Assembly (NCBI GenBank): GCA_027625915.1
Contig: JANTQA010000057.1
Location: 7,378,001-7,442,000 of the forward strand
Direction of reading: 5' to 3'
Source: Anaeramoeba flamelloides
Lineage: Eukaryota > Metamonada > Anaeramoebidae
DNA length: 64,000 nucleotides
The notes beneath the pieces are model-generated. The model had not been told where the DNA came from, made no database searches, and saw nothing but the letters and a program-made list of their open reading frames with translations. The translations under genes were made by a program, and so were the position numbers. Position 1 is the stretch's first letter. The number at the start of each line of letters is the position of its first letter. Positions 46,601 to 58,936 of the stretch are shown piece by piece.

Positions 46601-48904
46601 AAGAAAAAAAAAAATAACAACAATTAAACAACAATCCCCAAGTGAATATTCATGATCAATTATCAAATTATATTAAATTAACCAAAAGTGTCATGGGTTT
46701 GATTTCGGTTGTTGTTAATTAAAGATAGCATTATGTTTTTTTTTTTGTTTTGTTTTTTTATCAATTGCTTATTATAAAGCCTTTTTAAACTTCTTTTTTT
46801 TTTTCATTTTTTTGTTTTTATTTCTTCCTTTTCAATTTTCAATTTTTTGCTTTTTAAACATAAAAAAAATTGGGGGTGTCTTTCCCTTGAACAATCATGA
46901 AATCTAGGATTTTAGTCTTAATTTACCTTTGAGGAAATTTTAAGTAAAAGAGCATCTAGAGTGTAATTTACACTTCTTTCATAATACTAAAATAAATTAT
47001 TTTTGCAAAAAAAAAGCTGTTTTTTCAGTTTTTATTTTTTGTTTTATTTTAAAACCTCATTTATCAATTACTTAAAAATACACCTCCAAAGATCTTTATC
47101 TCAATTAGTTTTTTTAATTTAGTCGGTTATTCGTACAAAAGTACTAACAACTCAGTAAAATTTAATAACTTCCCTACAAGTCTCTACTAATTCATTACTA
47201 CCATATGGTAAGTGGATATTTATAAAAGAAGGAAAAATAAAAACTAAAAATACTTCATTTTTGTAAAAATAATTTATTTTAATCTGTTGATAAAAGATCG
47301 TATTCACATTTAATAAAATATATAAAGATAGTATTTTTAGTGTATCTAAAGAATTCATTTAGAACCCCCCCCCCTTAATCATATAAATTTCAAGAAATTC
47401 AATAAATTATTTGAAAAAAAAGAAAAAATAAATTTTCTTTTGATCTATAAGGATTGAGTTTTTGATTTATTTTTTTTGTATTTTTAAAATTAAGATTAAA
47501 GTTTCAAGTTTAATTTGTTCATAAAAACTATCAGAAATTACTAAAAGTGTGATTTCATAAAAATAAAAATGTTTTGTAAATTTTTCTTCTTTCTAATTTG
47601 ATCCAAAGAACCAAAATAAAAAGAGATCAAATCTTATTGCTTAAAATTTAATTTAAAAAAAAAGAATTCTTTTCTAAAATGATTAACTCATTTCTCTAAA
47701 GCTGATAAAAGGAGGTTATTTATTGGGTTGAATTGAATCCTTATGTCAATAAGTACTCTATTAATCTTGGTATCAAAAAATCTATACATAAGAGTTACTA
47801 GTCGCTTAAGTACTATTCATATTTTATGCTCTGTAGGTATTAAAATACAATTTCTGAACCAATAAAAATTATTTAAAAGAATGACTTTCAAAGGAAAGCC
47901 AAAATATTGCAAATTTTAGGATTTTTAAGTACTTTGGAAAAAAACATTTATTGATCAACGCTTGAATGTATTTGCGAACAAAACAAAGTAAATTTTGAAT
48001 GATTTTTTATTTGATTTCGTCACTCTTCCTTTAATAAATTTATTTTCAAGTATATTGGCACACCCTAAGTAAACTTAGACTAAATGATGATTAAAAATAA
48101 TTTGGATACAAACAATCGAAGAGAAATTTTGAATTTTAAAACCTTTTCAAAAGTAAATTTTGAATTTGCAATTGCAAAATGGTGTTTTACAAATGACAAA
48201 TTTTTTTGAAAAAAAACTAAATATTAAAATTTCAACAAGAACTCTTTACTCATCATTCTTTTAAGTCGACAAATATGTTTTGACACATAGAAAGAGTATA
48301 TTTTTACAGACTATGTCATGTGAATACTCCTTAATATCATTTCAAATAAACAAAAGAAAAAACTTAAAGTTACCTGGATACAAATTTTTGGCAAGGCGGA
48401 AAAATGGTTCTGGTTTTTCTTTAAAATAGCTAATGTCAAAAATTGCTTCTGGGTATGGAAGTTCAAAACCGTCGAGTTGTTTATAAAGTCCATCAGAACT
48501 TTTTTTAAATTAAAAACGAGTAAAGTAAGCAAAATTGTTAATTTGGGAAAATCAAAAAGAAAATTAACAAAAATATAAGATAAAAACCTTCTAAAATCAG
48601 GAATTCCTGCTGAGACCGAAATGCCAGCTCCACACATAATGAGAACGTTTTTGAATTCCCCTTTTTTTAGTCTTTCACATATTTCTTCGATTGTTGGTGC
48701 GCTACCTTGAAATTCAACATTTTCTGAACGTTTCTTTTTAAATTTTTTCATCATATTACTTAATAAATTCGTTACTTTTTCCATTGAAATTGGTTTAACA
48801 GAATTAACTTCTGTTTTTTCTTTTTCTTTTTCTTCTGTTTTTTCTTTTTTACTGTTTTTTTCTTCTGTTTTTTTTTCAGTGTTTTTTTTTTGTTCTTCTG
48901 TCAT
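43620..48904 (-). CDS. SIR2: Class I sirtuin (SIR2 NAD-dependent protein deacylase) with charged tails
   Basis: Four exons on the minus strand, 48588-48904, 48374-48498, 44622-45042 and 43620-44043, give 428 residues with all joins in phase (AG|T, G|GA, AG|A). The joined protein carries GAGISVSAGIPDFR (92-105) for NAD binding, SDGLYKQL, LPYPEAIFDISYF, TQNIDTLERVSG, the catalytic His in EAHGSF (194), zinc cysteines CQSC and CKKC (202, 205, 226, 229), FGESLPEKFW, GTSLVVQPF and LLINRE. This is closest to the SIRT2/Hst2 class and should be active. It removes acyl groups from lysines, releasing nicotinamide and O-acyl-ADP-ribose. Both ends are Lys/Glu-rich (KEKE), the C-terminal one about 60 residues. 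No signal peptide. Introns are 89, 3331 and 578 bp; the middle one is swollen by repeats. Confidence 0.95.
45510..46015. repeat. Dispersed repeat (copy of the 5699-6232 family) in sirtuin intron 2
   Basis: Shares TTTAGAACTATTCACTAAAT, ACTCACAAAACAAAAAATAA, TTTTGGAGAGAGCAAAA and TTTTATTTGAGTTCTTCTAT with 5699-6232 and 52445-53125. Diverged, no ORF. The segment just before it (about 45370-45480) is also repeated at about 55546-55660 (TATGAAATCATTGAATTTT). Confidence 0.6.
46300..47352. repeat. Inverted repeat pair around a possible gene fragment, sirtuin intron 2
   Basis: GTGAATACGATCTTTTATCA followed by ACAGATTAAAATAAATTATT occurs at about 46370-46412 on the plus strand and at about 47265-47306 on the minus strand, with weaker similarity out to GAGATACAC / GATACAC. 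Between them, 46435-46571 reads FALERRAPKGKRIKLLLAKT after a good acceptor (TTTTCCTTAG). It looks more protein-like than its surroundings, but I do not recognise it. A LINE 3' end at 46900-46990 lies inside. It could be a decayed mobile element or a retrocopied gene piece. Confidence 0.4.
46900..46990 (+). mobile_element. LINE 3'-end fragment
   Basis: AAGTAAAAGAGCATCTAGAG followed by TGTAATTTACACTTCTTTCA matches the 3' ends at 21260 (LINE, minus) and 37920-38000 (minus). It is inserted in the sirtuin intron in antisense orientation to that gene. Confidence 0.6.
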
Positions 48905-51274
48905 TTATGGCGTTTAAGAATATTGAGAATTAAAAAATTAAATTACAAAAAATGATTTTGGTTATAGTACCATTTCTTGAACAGTCCCAATCTTGTTGAA
49001 ACTTTCATTTTTCAATCTCGAAAAATCTGTTTTCTCCTCAAAAAAAATCTTTTCAAAAGGAAAAAAAAAGTTCTGTTTTTTTGATTTTTGTGATCAAGAG
49101 AACTATGTCTGTTTTAGTCCCAAAAATTCCATCAAAAAACTCGTTCTGATAAAGATTTTTTCTTTTCTCTCTTATAAAATCAATTTTTTGAGTCTTTTTT
49201 TTTTTATCAAAAAAATCCATATTTAATATTTTGATTTCTTCAGATTCTTTTTCAAAATTTATTTAAAGAACCCTATTTCTAGTTTAAATGATATTTTCAA
49301 TCTAATTGTATGTTTCTTTACTCTTTTCAGGGGGGGGCGTGTCCGAATTTTTGGAATGGGGTTTATATTGATTTAACATTTGTAAGAACACTCCATTATA
49401 GATTTTGTTCTGCCCAAAAATCATTGCTCATTTTTTGTAAATGTTTCTCATTTTCAAATCAAATTCATCATTATTTTATTTATGGTAATAAAAATTGTTT
49501 TTTTAATTTATCAATTTTTCCTTTTTCTATAGGAAGATATATGTGACACTAGTTATTTAAATAAAAAAAATAAAAAAAAAACATTATCTTTTAATACATC
49601 ATTATATCAACTTATTTAATAAATCAATATTAATATTTTATTGTGTGTTGATTTACAATATATTTGTTAATAAAAATGATTCAAATTAATAGTTTGAAAG
49701 AAAGTAAAATATTGGAATTGTTTGTATTTTTTTGAAAATTAATAGTTGAAATATATTTAAAAAAAATTTTATATAATATATAACAAACAACCTCATATTA
49801 AAATCTAAACTCCTATTAAAAAATGTTGAGTCACTTTATAAGTCTATTGGGGAAATTTTTTTCAGCTTTTGTCAAATATTCTGACCAATTTTTTGAATTT
49901 GTCGATCAGAATCATTTTTTTAAAAGTCTTCAAATTTTATTTTATCTTTTTCAAACCTTTTTTTTTCTTCCTTTTTCTAATTATTTTTTCTAATTTCATC
50001 AAATTTATACTTTTTCTTTAATTAAATTTTTATTCATTTTTTGAATTTTTATTCATTTTTTTTTTTTATTTTTTCTATCTTTTTTTTTAATTCTTTCTTG
50101 ATTTTTGATCGTATTTTTTATATTCCAAAATTTAATTTGAAAAATTTTTTCTTTTTTATTCTTTTTTTTTTTTGTCTTTTTTTATAACACAAATGGAAAA
50201 AACGAAGTCTTTATTTTTTGTTCTTTGTCGAAAAATCAATTTTTATTCAAACAAACTTCAAAAGTCTTCTAGAAAATACCCCTAAACATTAAAAAAATGA
50301 GTCAATGAAATATCTTTGAAAATTCAGATATTTTTTTTCAACCAAACTTCATTATACCGTTTTTTCAGTGAAACTCTAGTTCTAAAAAATCTCTAACACT
50401 CGTTTCAAAAATTTTTACTCGCCTTTTTTTTTTTTAGTTTTTTTAATATTTTAAAATATCAGACTTTTATATGTTAAAATGGTTTCAAAGTGAATTGTTA
50501 ATAAAGATTGTATCAATTGGGTGTTATATGAATACTATGGTATCTATATATAAAAATACAATTTATTATTCCAGATAAATCTCTCTTTTTGAAATGTTTT
50601 TTCCTTTCTTTCTATCTTTTAACTCAATTGTTGTTATTTTTTAGTATATTTTTTTGTTCAAACAAAAGAAAACATTTTTTGAACTGTTTTTTGAATAAAA
50701 AAATTATATTTATTCAAGTTTAAAATGATTATTGTAATTTTTTTAAAATTATTTAGATTTTTTATATTTGACTATTACAGATTAGTGGTTTTATTTTTCC
50801 CCTTGAGTTTTTCAACAATTCATTCACAAAAAATACTATTTCAATCTTATTTCAAAAGAAAATAATTTTTTTTTAAATAATTTGGAAATATAATTGGAAT
50901 TTTGAAAGATTCAAAAATAACAAATGAATAAATCTTTTTAAAACAATAATTCATTTCAGAAAATAGTTTGAAAACAAAGTTTGGTCTATATAATTCAGAT
51001 TTTTACTCCATTTTTTTCAATTCAAGATGGGGTAAATATTTTTTTGAATTGGCTTTTTAAATATTCTAAAAGATTTTTTTGAGTTTGCTCATCAATAAAA
51101 AACAATCTACAAGCGTTACAACTCCTATTCTAATCGAACAAATAGAATATACGTTCGAACATTGGATGAAAATATATTATTTTGAAGTTAAGATTTTTCA
51201 TTTTTCTGTTTTTTAATCTCTTCTCATAAACAGACTTCCAATTCTTTTTATTACATTTTTACAACGAGACGTAC
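48905..51274. other. Gene-free region between the sirtuin and the Bet1 gene
   Basis: A divergent intergenic region. It contains a single end of the CCAAAAATTTGG-type element at about 49330-49375 (preceded by G8 at 49330-49337). A segment at about 49240-49290 (GATTTCTTCAGATTC, AAAGAACCCTATTTC) reappears inverted at about 59205-59270. Between 49840 and 50180 the plus strand is strongly T-rich. The open frames 48993-49226 and 49310-49546 have no recognisable protein character. Confidence 0.55.
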
Positions 51275-51751
51275 ATGGCTTTTAAAAGATCTCGGCAACC
51301 AAACAACTCAAACAACAAAGGGTATAATCACAACTATCTTCAACAACAAAACCAAGAAACTGAAAAACAAAATGAACTTAAAATTGAACACCTAAAAAAT
51401 AAAGTGATTGGAATTAAAAGTGTTTGTTTTTGTTTTTATTTTTGTTTTTCTTCTTGCTATTATTTTTTGGAAACAAGCCAATAAATCAGTTTTAAATCTT
51501 TTTTGAATACTTTTCTTTTTTTCTCTTGATCCAATTAGATCTCGTATGATATACAAAACGAAATAAGAAGCCAAAACCAATTACTTGACGAATTAGAAAA
51601 TAATTTTTCTAGTGCAAATTCTCTTTTAGATCGAACTGTAAACAGAATCTCTACTTTGATTTCTTCAAGTACAGGTCAGCACATGTGTTGGCTTTTTCTT
51701 TTTGTATTTGCTGTTTTAATTTTCATATATTTTTACTTGAAGAGAAAGTAA
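51275..51751 (+). CDS. BET1: Bet1-like Qc-SNARE
   Basis: Two exons, 51275-51421 and 51539-51751, give 119 residues. The 117-bp intron falls exactly at the conserved position (GIKS|ISYDI; family members read ALKS|LSIDI). After a short polar Asn/Gln-rich N-terminus comes a SNARE motif (about residues 33-93): LKIEHLKNKVIGIKS, then ISYDIQNEIRSQNQLLDELE with a Gln at the expected zero layer. A C-terminal membrane helix follows (WLFLFVFAVLIFIYFYLK) with a short basic end, so it is tail-anchored. Bet1 acts with other SNAREs in fusion of ER-derived vesicles with the Golgi. GS15/SFT1 proteins are similar in size, so assignment within the Bet1 group is likely but not certain. Confidence 0.9.
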
Positions 51752-52444
51752 TAATAAACAAGAGTGAAATATTATCCTCACAATTCCAAACAATAATAAA
51801 TTAAAAAAAAAAAACAATCATTCTTTTATGTTTTCTTTTTTTGAGTGCGTTTGGATTCAATTTTATTTTATTCAATTTTTTGGCAAATTATGCTACATTG
51901 ATTTCAAACCAGCCATGGGATCTAATATCCAAATTCAAATTGGTAATAATTCATGAATTTATTTCATTCTTTTTTGTGGTAACCATATCTAAAGCTTTGC
52001 TCTGCTTTGTTCAACACGAATAAAATATTTTAATTAAATTCATAAATCGAACCCAAAGTGATCAGCCAAACCAAATAGGGTTGTGTTTCTTATAAGTTTA
52101 AGGGGCTGTTGCATTTGTAGAATACTGTTGAGATTCCAAGGTGTTCTTATATTTCAGTTTTAGGTTTTCAATTTACTGAATTAGGTGGCATCTCAAAAAA
52201 TCTAGTTATAAAAATCGGTAACAAACAATCACCTAAACCCCATCCCAAAAATAGACTCTTTATTTTTCCCTCTTTTTTAAAAAAAATATTTATTTTTCAG
52301 ATATTTCTAATGACTGTGTCTATTTCAGACACTCTTTGAATAGGGAGTTACAAATTTAGTCACTTCAAAATTCTCTCATGACCAGATTTAAATGATTCTT
52401 TCATTTGACCCTTAACATTAAACCCTCTCTCCAATTCAAAATTT

Positions 52445-53125
52445 TTTAGACACACAAATACAATTTTTGAAAAAAAAAATCTTATTTAATCAATTCTCAA
52501 AGAAATGCCAAATTAAAACCATTCACTAAACGAAATGTACACAATTTTTTATAAATTACAATATCCACATAAAACAAAAAATAAATTAATCTAATCCAAA
52601 AATTATTGCACATACAAAACCAAAAATAGGCCAAAAAATAACAGTTTTTTGTATTTTTCCAAACGTAATATTAAATCACATTTAAAATGCTCATTATTGA
52701 GGTTTTATTAGTAATAATTTTAATCCAAATAAAAGAAAAAAATAAAAAACGAAGGAAAAAAAAAATCGGTGATTCTTAAAACGCTAAAAAGAGCTGAACA
52801 ACGATTGTATTTTCTAAATTTGTTGAAATTTAACCAACAATTCTTGATCGATCAAAAGGTTAGATACTATAAATAAATCGAATGTGGGGTTTTTCTATTT
52901 AACTGAACTTAAATGTAACCTAATATTAATCATTGTAAAAAAATTTTCCAGATCAAAATAAAAAGATCTTCTAATAAGAAAAAAGGAAGTGAAAATAAAA
53001 CAAACTAAAAAGAAGAAAATTGATAGTTAATAAAATTAAAATTATTTCCAAATTGAATCTAAAGTGAAGTTATTTTATTCTTTAAACTATTGTAGCAGTG
53101 CCCAAATTTTTGGAATTTAGTTTAA
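52445..53125. repeat. Dispersed repeat (third copy of the 5699-6232 family)
   Basis: Shares CCATTCACTAAACGAAATGT, ATAAAACAAAAAATAAATTA, ATCAAAAGGTTAGATACTAT and the end GTGCCCAAATTTTTGGAATT with the copies at 5699 and 45510. This copy keeps the clearest inverted ends (TTTTTTAGACACACAAAT at left against that right end). Confidence 0.6.
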
Positions 53126-53964
53126 TTTAGTGGTGAAAGTACAAAATAACACACAAATAAAAAGACCAAAATATCCCTTTGAACATAAAAATATCACAAT
53201 TACCTTTGAAATAAAATTTATAATTTGAATTCTTATGAAAGGATTACAAGATATAGATTTTATAAACAATTATCTTTGAATATAAAATGTATAATTAAAA
53301 ATTGTATAGTTACTTATAATAAAAAAAAAAAATAGCTTTGAAAAATTTTCAACATTTAAAAAAAATTTTTTTTATTATTGTGATTTTATTATTTTCCTTC
53401 CAAATATTGTGATTTTATTATTTTTCCATCCAAATTTTTTTTATTAATTACAAAATTTATCTAGACATCAAAAACTTCTTATTTTTAATTTATAAAACAC
53501 ACCATACTTTACTGGAAATTTTTTTTGTGGCTCTTTGCACCCCACATTGCCGAAAATACTTGATTAAATAATTAATTCATTTCAAAAGATATTCTGGCAT
53601 CACAAAGAAATTTTTTTTATATTGATTGATTACAATTCAATGGGGATTTATATATTTGATTCAAAATAATTTAAAAATAAAAAAAAATATAAATTAAATT
53701 TGAAAAAAAAATAATATTTTTTTTCAATTGTAAAATTTGTGAAATTTTTTCAACAAGAATTTTTTTCAAATTTAACTGATTTGGCCAATAGTCCGAGTCA
53801 GATTAATAATTGAATTTTTTTTTTTTAATTTTTACTATTTTTTAATTTATCTTTTCTGAAATCTCGGTATAAAATAAACAATATTATTGAATAAGAGACC
53901 ATAGATCAAAAATTATTTTACAAGATCTGGATTAATTAAATTTTTTAATTCAAATTTTACAAAT

Positions 53965-54328
53965 ATAAACTCCATTGCACATAAATATGCCCAGCCAAAA
54001 CTGAAAAAGTCACTTTATTTTAAAGAATCAACCAAAATAAGATTGTTTAGAAATACTAGAAATAATAAACTTCGGATTAGAGTTCATAATCATAAAAGAA
54101 AATCCTTAACAAACCATAAATTTCAAAAAAAAAAAAAATGTCAAAAAATTGTTTGGGTACTTTTCATTGGAACTTCTCGTGCAAAATTCTCAATTTCTTT
54201 ACGAAATTAAAAGTGTTGGCAATAAGATTATTTACTTGTAAACGTGTGAATTTTAAAAGAATATAAAAAGCCTAACTTTTCTTAATGTTAATTTGGAGTT
54301 TCAAATATTTTTTTTTTTTCAAATTTAA

Positions 54329-54380
<52 letters not shown>

Positions 54381-54509
54381 ACAAAATGAGAAAAATGATT
54401 TTGATCTAAAAAATGAAAATTTAATTTGAGCAGAAAAATGAATTAAACTCATAGAATGTGTTCTATTTCTTCAATAAAACTGGATCCCTTTGATTGGAAA
54501 AGAGTTTAT
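53965..54509. mobile_element. Inverted-repeat element, ATAAACTC..CAAAG family, copy 2
   Basis: Begins ATAAACTCCATTGCACATAA and ends CCTTTGATTGGAAAAGAGTT TAT. It aligns throughout with 32529-33101 (AAGAATCAACCAAAA, AATAATAAACTTCGGATTAG, AACTTCTCGTGCAAAATTCT). It contains an A-tract of about 50 bp. No ORF. Confidence 0.75.
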
Positions 54510-54875
54510 TATTCAAATTTTTACTAATAACAAAATTCAAAAAAAAAATTCGTTTCGAAGATAATTTTATTATCTTTGAATAATATTTAAGATTTGTATT
54601 TTATATTTTTTAAAAAAATATGGGGTTGATTTCTTTATTTATAAAAAAAAATGTTGATTTAAGTACAATGTAATAAATGATATTATTTTACAAGTTGTTT
54701 TTTTTTTGTTTTGTTTTTTAAAGTATTTTTAGATTGTTTAAATTATTTTTTAAAAAAAAATTTTTTTTATATTCAAACTTTAAATTTTGGCCTAAAGAAA
54801 TGAATTTCATTTTTCACTTGATTTGATATTTATTAAATTTTTATCTAAAAACTAAAAAATGAAAATTTGTTCGTA

Positions 54876-54907
<32 letters not shown>

Positions 54908-56110
54908 GTATATAATTAACAACTTTGTTTGATGGTTATTATTGATAAAGCAATACATTGGATTTTGAAGTACTATTATCGTAATAAAATTTCAAATTTA
55001 AAAAATATTTAAAATAAATTAAAAATCTTTAAAAACAATGTTAAAAATGAATAATTATTATTTTTCTTTTAATATCAAAAAAAAAAATACAATTCATAAC
55101 TACCTTATCTTTGAATTATTTTGACTTTTTATTATAATTCAAATCTGTATTAAAGACAAATAAGAAAATAAATATATTAGTGAACCAATATCCTATTAAA
55201 TCTTTTTCTATTAAACTTGATGAAATTTGGGTAAATCTGGGCTGCTAAGGGATATATACTTTTTAAAAATTATTTCCCATCAATTATGCCAAACTAGTTT
55301 ATTTTTATAATTAAGTTGGTAAGTGTATTATATCGGTTAGGGGGGTTTAATTCGGGTTTTGAAGATAAAAATTATTAAAGGGGTGTATTAGACTTGTGTT
55401 ACTTGTTTTAAGGGGTGAAAATTTACACTAAATCTTATATGTTAAAATTGTTATTTTAAACAAATTTTTACACTGTTATAATATTGATGGTTTCAGCATT
55501 TTGAATTTTTTACAATTTAAATAATAGAATACTACCAATAACATGAGTACTAATATATATATATATATATATATGAAATCATTGAATTTTAGACTAAATT
55601 GTAGATCAATTTGATAAAAACTCTTTTGGCTTTGATATTTCAAAAGTTTTCCTTTGTTGAATTTTGATGAAATTTTGAGCAATAGTTTCTCAAAAAATCC
55701 TCAAATTTCAAATGAAATTCATTAAAGGATTTTTACTTTGAAATTTGTGTACAGTTATCATTACAATTCTAGGAAATATTCATTTTTTTATCAAATTTTC
55801 AAACAGATCAAGTACGATGTTGGATCTAAAATAAATCAACACTCTTAATAAAGTCATTTAATTACTGTGTAAAAGTCGACATGTTTATTAATTGTGACAA
55901 TTATTTTTCATATCCAATCATGTATACAATTATTAAAAATTACTCATCTTTGTACTCAAAGTTTATTCTGTTTTCAATATATTTATGAAAAAATTTTTTT
56001 TAAGATTTTCATTTTTTTATTTTTTTACTTTAACTTCGGGGATTTGTTTTTTTATTGAACTTGGGATAAATATAGAATAGAAATTTGACTTAATTTCAGA
56101 CCTTTTAGTT

Positions 56111-56120
<10 letters not shown>

Positions 56121-56142
<22 letters not shown>

Positions 56143-56210
56143 TTTCTTTTTCTTTTTCTTTTTCTTTTTCTTTTTCTTTTTCTTTTTCTTTTTCTTTTTC
56201 TTTTTCTTTT
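56121..56210. repeat. (CTTTTT)n hexanucleotide tandem array
   Basis: About 15 near-perfect units of TCTTTT/CTTTTT, a pure homopyrimidine tract on the plus strand. It could adopt triplex (H-DNA) structure. It is expected to vary in length between individuals. Confidence 0.93.
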
Positions 56211-57644
56211 TATTTTTATTTTTCTAGAAACGATAAAAAATACCTAAAAATAAAAAAGGTTTGCTAAGGTTCAAAATTAAATAATAAATAGAAAGGTATT
56301 AAAATAAATTTGATCATTTCAAAGAAAAAAAAAAAAAAAAATAGGAAAAAAAAGTACAAGAAGAACTTTTAGAGATTCTATTTTAAAACTTTTTATTCTT
56401 AAATTTCTATTGCTAACTTTTTCTTTTCTTTTCTTTTTTCCCTCTATTTTTGGGGTGTTTCTATTTTCTCAGACTAATTGATCAAAAAAAAATTACCTTT
56501 AAAATTTCAATAAATTTTGTTTTAATTTTTATATATTTTTCTTTTATATTTAAACATTTTTCATTTATTTCCAAAATTTAAATCAAGAATTTCCGGGAAA
56601 TATCCTCGTAACTTCAATTGACAATTTCAATGGCCATTCATTAAATTTCAGTTTAAAAATTCAATTGAAATTCAATCAAATTTCAGTGTATTTTCATAAA
56701 ATTTCCCTTCAAAAGTCACCTGAAATTCATCTCATTTTTGTTCTCATGTAAATCACAAAATAATCTTTTTGATTTCCTCTCACAATTACAATCATTTAAT
56801 ACACTTAAAAGGTTTCATACAAATCGAAATAATTAATAAACTCTTCAAAAAACCCAAAAATATTCTATTAGACCAATTTTGAAATTTTTATAAATTTGAA
56901 ATTTGATAATTTACTTATTATATTAAAAAATATAAGTTAAAATGCCCCTTCATCGAAATTCTTTGGTAGAATTTTTTTTTTTTACATTAGATTTCACCAA
57001 ATTTATCTGGGAATTTTATATTTCCTGTTTGTTCTTCTAAAAGTTTAGATTTATTTCATATGCTTACCTTTTCAGGTCTAGTTTCTGTTTTTTGGTTTGT
57101 CGTATGGATCAATTTCCAAAGATTTAAATATACACATTTCTAGATTCAAGATCTAAAATCATAAAACCAAAAATTTAATCAAATGAAATGTTCGTAGAAA
57201 TTGAAAAATCAAAGATTCGACTCTGAATTAATTTGGGTTTGTTTTCCTATCACAAGTCGAGTAATTCAACAGTAATTTGGTTTCAAATTTTGATAACCCC
57301 TGGCATTCAAAAAATCTTTTTTTTAATGAAATAGTCGCAATTGAAAATTTTCAAAATGGTTAAATGTGCCTACTTCCTTACCATGGATGTTTCAATCTTT
57401 GATATTGTCTTGAAAGGTAGATTTTTTACTGGATTCAAAGATTATTGTTCCTTGATGCTATCAACTTTTAGTACTTTTTTGTCCTCCTATTTTGAGAGAC
57501 ATTTAACCCAGGGCGAACCAATATAATTTATCTTCAAGAGCAATTTACTAGATTTTAGACTTCTCCATGGTAACAATAAAAACTTCAGAAAATATCGTAC
57601 TGGTATTTGAAATTCAAATGTTTTTTTTTGATATAGTCAGTTCC

Positions 57645-58936
57645 ACTTTTAAGGCACAGACTTTGAACGAAATTTAAAGTAAAATAAAAATTCCGAATTA
57701 AGGCACAAAATTTGAATTCTAGCAAAATAAATTGAGTAAGAAAAAAATTCTAAAAATTATCCTTAAGGGAGTAGCCACAATAAAGGAAAATTTTTCAATT
57801 TTTTTGCAATTTTGAAGTGGATCAGAAAATAACATTTTTTACTTTGGTTTTTAACTCATTGATTTTTATTTATTTAAGATACTTCATTCATTAGATTTTA
57901 TAATTTTTTTTTTCAAGGTCTCAAAGACTTGTCACAATAGAGTGTTGATTGAAATTGTTTAAAATAGTGTTTCGAATATTGAATGACTTATCTTTTATCC
58001 TTATCTCAACATTCTATTGTGGTATTTGATTTTTTCATTTTTTATTTTTTCATCATTTTTGAATTTTTTTTATTATGATAACAAAAACAATTAGAAAGAT
58101 TATTTTATCAGTGAAATTTGGGATAAATGTATTTTGTTTGGTTTTTTTTAACACTACGATTTGGTAGGATTGGAGAAGTGAATATGATTATATTCTATCA
58201 AAATTTAAACCACAAAATAGCTATAAGTTTTATTCTAAGAATTCAAAATTATCTTCGCCTAAAAAAAAAACTCTTGATAAAAAATAGAAAATCGAACCAA
58301 TTTTATCAAGTCTTTTCTCTTTTTTTTATTATTTAGCATTACAAAAGAAAAAAAATTCAAATAATTTTTTAAAATAAATTTTAAGAGAATCTACGAATAC
58401 ACACACACCAAAATAAAACCTCTTCCTATATCTCGTTCATGTTTTTAACATGTTTTACTGTTTATTGCAAAATAAGAAGTTCAAAATTTTCATTCATCTT
58501 ACTGGTATTTGAATTCTAAATGGGAAAGAATTTTCACTTCCTTTTCCATATTTTTTTTTTATAAATATAGTTCTTAAAGAAAGAGGTTCTCGATCTATGT
58601 TCTCTTAAAAAAGAGAAATTAAAAATGAAGTGAAAAAAAATCCCATTTATTATTCAAATACCAGTATTAAAAAATAATCTCTCCAAGAATTAAAATAAAT
58701 TTTTAAAGTCCCCAATTTTCGAAAAGGGAGAAAATTAATAACCTAGTCTTGTGAAGAATTAATAAAGTCGAAATGTTATATGATTTTTAAAATTATAATT
58801 ACCAAAAGCTGAATGAAAATTGTGGCCAATTTATTTTGCAACAAATAGTATGATGTAGCTATTCCCTAAATTTGAGATAATTTGGTGCCTTAAATTACGT
58901 TAAAAGTTTGTGTCTTAAAAGTGAACCCAACTTCTA
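57645..58936. mobile_element. Composite element with about 55-bp inverted termini
   Basis: The left terminus AGTTCCACTTTTAAGGCACA, then GACTTTGAACGAAATTTAA, is matched in reverse by TTAAATTACGTTAAAAGTTT, then GTGTCTTAAAAGTGAACCCA at the right. Inside lie foldbacks of two other families (about 57914-58030 and 58499-58672), so it is either a host for later insertions or two ends brought together. No transposase was recognised. Confidence 0.65.
58499..58672. repeat. Foldback element, ACTGGTATTTGAAT family (best copy)
   Basis: The left end ACTGGTATTTGAATTCTAAA and TTTTCACTTCCTTTTCCATA pair with the right end AATGAAGTGAAAAAAAATCC and ATTATTCAAATACCAGT. About 174 bp. Nested in the 57645-58936 element. 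Confidence 0.7.
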
